From Daejeonella rubra (GTDB lineage Bacteria > Bacteroidota > Bacteroidia > Sphingobacteriales > Sphingobacteriaceae), in contig NZ_FNHH01000004.1 in NCBI RefSeq assembly GCF_900103545.1, positions 1 through 64,000 on the forward strand: a stretch of DNA of 64,000 nt. Reading direction: 5' to 3'. Within the stretch, counting starts at the first letter, position 1. Each line of letters begins with the position of its first letter. The position numbers were made by a program, and so were the translations under genes. This document shows, in pieces, positions 61,637 through 64,000 of this stretch. The notes beneath the pieces were generated by a model that worked only from the letters and a program-made list of their open reading frames with translations, made no database searches and had not been told where the DNA came from.

Positions 61637-62947
61637 ATGAATTATTCTGAGACACTCCACTATTTATATTCAAGGCTTCCCATGTTCAGCAGCCAGGGAA
61701 AGGCTGCGATCAAGCCGGGCTTACAAAATACAGTCAGGTTCTGTAAAGAATTAGGCAACCCACAGGAAAAATTCAAATCAGTTCATATAGGTGGCACCAA
61801 CGGCAAAGGTTCAACTTCGCATATGCTGGCTGCTGTACTTCAGTCGGCGGGGTATAAAACAGGCTTATACACTTCACCGCATCTCCGGGATTTCAGAGAA
61901 AGAATCCGAATAGACGGGAAAATGATCTCTGAAAAGGAAGTGATTCAATTCGTTAAAGATCATCAGCAATACATAGAGGAACTGGAACCCTCATTTTTTG
62001 AGGTTACAGTTGCTATGGCCTTTGAGCATTTTGCAGTAAATCAGGTAGATATCGCAATTATAGAGGTCGGACTTGGCGGCCGGCTTGATTCAACAAATGT
62101 GATCAACCCTGAACTGAGTGTGATCAGTAATATTGGATATGATCACATGAATATTTTGGGAAATTCCCTGAATGAGATCGCAGCTGAAAAAGCAGGTATA
62201 ATTAAACAGGGAGTACCTCTGGTTATTAGCCAAAGACAAAAAGATGTTGAAGATATATTCGTCAACAGGGCCTTAGAAATGCATTCAGATCTTACTTTTG
62301 CAAGTGATGAATGGGAGATACTTAGGTCTTCAACACAAAACATCTCAACTGATTTCTTAAAATTAGAGATCAGGCAAAAAACAAATACAAGTTCTCCTGT
62401 TTTCAATTTCGGCAGTCTTGAATTAGATCTTACCGGAAGCTATCAATTAAAGAATCTGGCAGGCGTATTAAGCGCTATAAAGCAATTAAGACTAAAGGGT
62501 TATCAAATAGATGACCTGGATGTTATATCCGCTTTAAAAGAGGTAAAAACTCTTACCGGCCTGATGGGACGCTGGCAAACTTTGGATAAAGATCCACTGA
62601 TCATTTGTGATACAGGACATAATGAAGATGGGATCAGGGAGGTTATGAAAAACATCAATTTAACGCCTCATCAGGATCTTCATATGGTAATTGGAATGGT
62701 TAAGGATAAAGACATTTCCAAAATCCTTACGCTATTACCCCAAAAAGCATTTTATTACTTCTGTCAGCCAGATATCCCCAGGGCAAAACCGGCGAATGAA
62801 TTACAATTAGAAGCTCAGGAATTTGGCCTTAAAGGTGAATATTACACTTCAGTAAATGCAGCTTTAGACGCAGCAAAGGCAAACGCAGGAAATAACGACC
62901 TCATATTTATAGGTGGAAGCACATTCGTGGTGGCTGAAATTATATAA
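61637..62947 (+). CDS. folC: Bifunctional dihydrofolate/folylpolyglutamate synthase
   Basis: FolC adds glutamate to dihydropteroate and to folates. The 436-residue Mur-ligase-type protein has the P-loop GGTNGKGSTSHMLAAVLQ, core GTNGKGSTSHMLAA. SPHLRDFRERIRIDGKMI binds folate. The central IIEVGLGGRLDSTNVINP and ISNIGYDHMNILGNSL segments carry Mg and ATP contacts, with a C-terminal ligand domain after GRWQTL. It is monocistronic or the end of the preceding run. Confidence 0.96.
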   Translation: MNYSETLHYLYSRLPMFSSQGKAAIKPGLQNTVRFCKELGNPQEKFKSVHIGGTNGKGSTSHMLAAVLQSAGYKTGLYTSPHLRDFRERIRIDGKMISEKEVIQFVKDHQQYIEELEPSFFEVTVAMAFEHFAVNQVDIAIIEVGLGGRLDSTNVINPELSVISNIGYDHMNILGNSLNEIAAEKAGIIKQGVPLVISQRQKDVEDIFVNRALEMHSDLTFASDEWEILRSSTQNISTDFLKLEIRQKTNTSSPVFNFGSLELDLTGSYQLKNLAGVLSAIKQLRLKGYQIDDLDVISALKEVKTLTGLMGRWQTLDKDPLIICDTGHNEDGIREVMKNINLTPHQDLHMVIGMVKDKDISKILTLLPQKAFYYFCQPDIPRAKPANELQLEAQEFGLKGEYYTSVNAALDAAKANAGNNDLIFIGGSTFVVAEII

Positions 62948-63011
62948 AATTATTATTCCGGTCGTGATTATGGATTCTGATTAATTTTATCATCCATAAG
63001 GTAAATAAATT

Positions 63012-63854
63012 ATGAGCCTTATGATAAATTTCACCGAGAATTTATACAAGACCCAGTGGCTGGAGATTGTATTCCAAAATCGTAACAAAGCATATGGTGC
63101 CTATGCTTTAAGAAATCAAAATACAGAAACAACGCTTAAAGCTTTAATCTATGCCTGCGTTTTATTCAGTGCCCTCATTATGGCTCCTATAATTTATAAT
63201 CAAATCTTCGGAACTAAACTATCAGATAAGATCATTGAGCCCTTTTCAACAATTGAAGTCAAATTAACAAAGATTCAAATAGTAAAGCCGGTTCCCCCTG
63301 TTGCTAAAGCTCCAGCTAAACCGGTCAAACTAAAAAGTGTAAACTTCAGTAATTTGCTGGTTGTTCCTGAAGAGCAGCCACTATCCGAACCTCCTACTCA
63401 ACAACAACTAACTGAAGCAGTGATCAGTTCCGTTGATTCAGAAGGTATTGAAAGTTCTGGATTAAATCCTGTGGAGATCTCAACCGGAGTCTTTAATGGA
63501 GCGGTAACTACAGAAATTCCGGAAGAGAACACAACTCTTTATACCCTGGATGGGATTGAAACCTACCCGGAATTTACAGGAGGTCATGCAGCATTTGTCA
63601 AATACCTTAACCGAAACTTAAGGTATCCGGAAGCTGCCGTTGAAAGGGGTATCCAGGGTAAGGTGTTGGTTAGCTTCATTATTGAAAAAGATGGCCAATT
63701 ATCCAATATAAAGATCATACGGGGAATTGGCAACGGATGTGATGAAGAGGCCATAAGAGTACTTGAAAAATCCCCCAAATGGAAGCCAGGGATACAAAAC
63801 AAGCAAAAGGTGAGGGTTGCCTATACCCTGCCCATTAATTTTAGTTTGCCCTAA
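63012..63854 (+). CDS. tonB: TonB family protein
   Basis: This is a classic TonB of 280 residues. The N-terminus has LEIVFQNRNKAYGAYALR, a signature of Bacteroidota TonB proteins, then one transmembrane helix (about 43-63). A Pro/Lys/Val linker (VKPVPPVAKAPAKPVK) and a C-terminal TonB domain follow (YPEFTGGHAAFVKYLNRNL, of which GGHAAFVKYLNRNLRYP is the core; then GIQGKVLVSFIIEKDG and a SPKWKPG strand). It is a second, more standard TonB than the one at 60216. No ExbB/ExbD directly adjoins it, but the pair upstream could serve it. A strong hairpin follows. Confidence 0.95.
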   Translation: MSLMINFTENLYKTQWLEIVFQNRNKAYGAYALRNQNTETTLKALIYACVLFSALIMAPIIYNQIFGTKLSDKIIEPFSTIEVKLTKIQIVKPVPPVAKAPAKPVKLKSVNFSNLLVVPEEQPLSEPPTQQQLTEAVISSVDSEGIESSGLNPVEISTGVFNGAVTTEIPEENTTLYTLDGIETYPEFTGGHAAFVKYLNRNLRYPEAAVERGIQGKVLVSFIIEKDGQLSNIKIIRGIGNGCDEEAIRVLEKSPKWKPGIQNKQKVRVAYTLPINFSLP

Positions 63855-63858
63855 AATC

Positions 63859-63892
63859 ATGAACCGGCATCAAAAATTTGATGCCGGTTCAT
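63859..63892. terminator. Bidirectional terminator after tonB
   Basis: A perfect 16-base stem (atgaaccggcatcaaa and its complement) with a 2-base aa loop lies between tonB and the convergent permease gene. The right side continues with an A-run, suiting termination of the reverse-strand transcript as well. Confidence 0.85.
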
Positions 63893-63926
63893 AAAAAATA
63901 AGATTTCTATAAAATTAGTCTTAAAA

Positions 63927-64000
63927 CTAACTCTTATTCTTATCCAGTGCTTTCCACATATAGTAAATAGGCACACCGGTTAAAACAATTATAAGTCCGG
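63927..64000 (-). CDS. C-terminal fragment of an APC-family amino-acid permease (cut by the window edge)
   Basis: Reading the reverse strand gives 24 codons and a stop, ending GLIIVLTGVPIYYMWKALDK-NKS. The GLIIVLTGVPIYYMW helix is the typical last transmembrane segment of Bacteroidota amino-acid permeases (APC superfamily, LAT-like). Only this tail is visible, so substrate and start cannot be judged. It is convergent with tonB and shares the hairpin terminator. Confidence 0.6.
   Translation of the reverse strand, partial: GLIIVLTGVPIYYMWKALDKNKS

Overview
The window is chromosomal DNA from a Bacteroidota bacterium, most likely in or near the Sphingobacteriia. It is AT-rich, and most genes lack a Shine-Dalgarno sequence. 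Several carry the Bacteroidota promoter element TAnnTTTG. Markers of the phylum include a SusC/SusD pair, DUF4294 and DUF4783 proteins, a bacillithiol gene, an LpxR-type outer-membrane protein and an HU-CCDC81/SPOR protein. I found no rRNA or tRNA gene, no CRISPR array and no complete mobile element. Family names were given by reading motifs, not by database search.

Layout. Bases 1-95 look like the end of an IS21-like insertion sequence. Then come holA and a divergent nuclease-fold protein, an isolated susC-susD pair closed by a strong terminator, a fatty-acid desaturase, a 7TM-DISM hybrid histidine kinase, and a small arsenic locus (arsR-arsM). Next are valS, an M13 peptidase, a rhodanese, mnmD, mazG, a LolC/E permease, a NamZ-type muramidase, fmt (preceded by 20 tandem heptamers), and the pair rluD and a class IV aminotransferase. 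Bases 26.5-40.3 kb hold an outer-membrane protein, two PLP enzymes, the DUF4294-gpx-bshB1 operon, rel, a Fur regulator, purA, pabB, and the reverse-strand DUF4783-nadC-plsY-M48 operon. Bases 40.3-53.2 kb carry gpmI, lon (with a near-perfect sigma-54 promoter), an LpxR-like protein, arfB, cmk, rpsA and pyrR-pyrB.

The last 10 kb is the most system-like part. It reads: a 1006-residue TPR protein, a beta-barrel, an HU-CCDC81/SPOR transmembrane protein, ExbB/TolQ, ExbD/TolR, a TonB/TolA-like protein, a lipoprotein, folC and a second TonB. The first six are tightly packed, with ATGA overlaps inside the ExbB-ExbD-TonB part. They look like one proton-motive-force-driven envelope machine spanning cytoplasm to outer membrane. 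The window ends in the C-terminus of an amino-acid permease on the reverse strand.

Most genes are housekeeping. The items most worth a second look are the TPR/barrel/HU-SPOR/ExbBD/TonB cluster, the sigma-54 promoter of lon, the heptamer array in front of fmt, the paired ArsR sites, and the very short leaders of gpmI and cmk.
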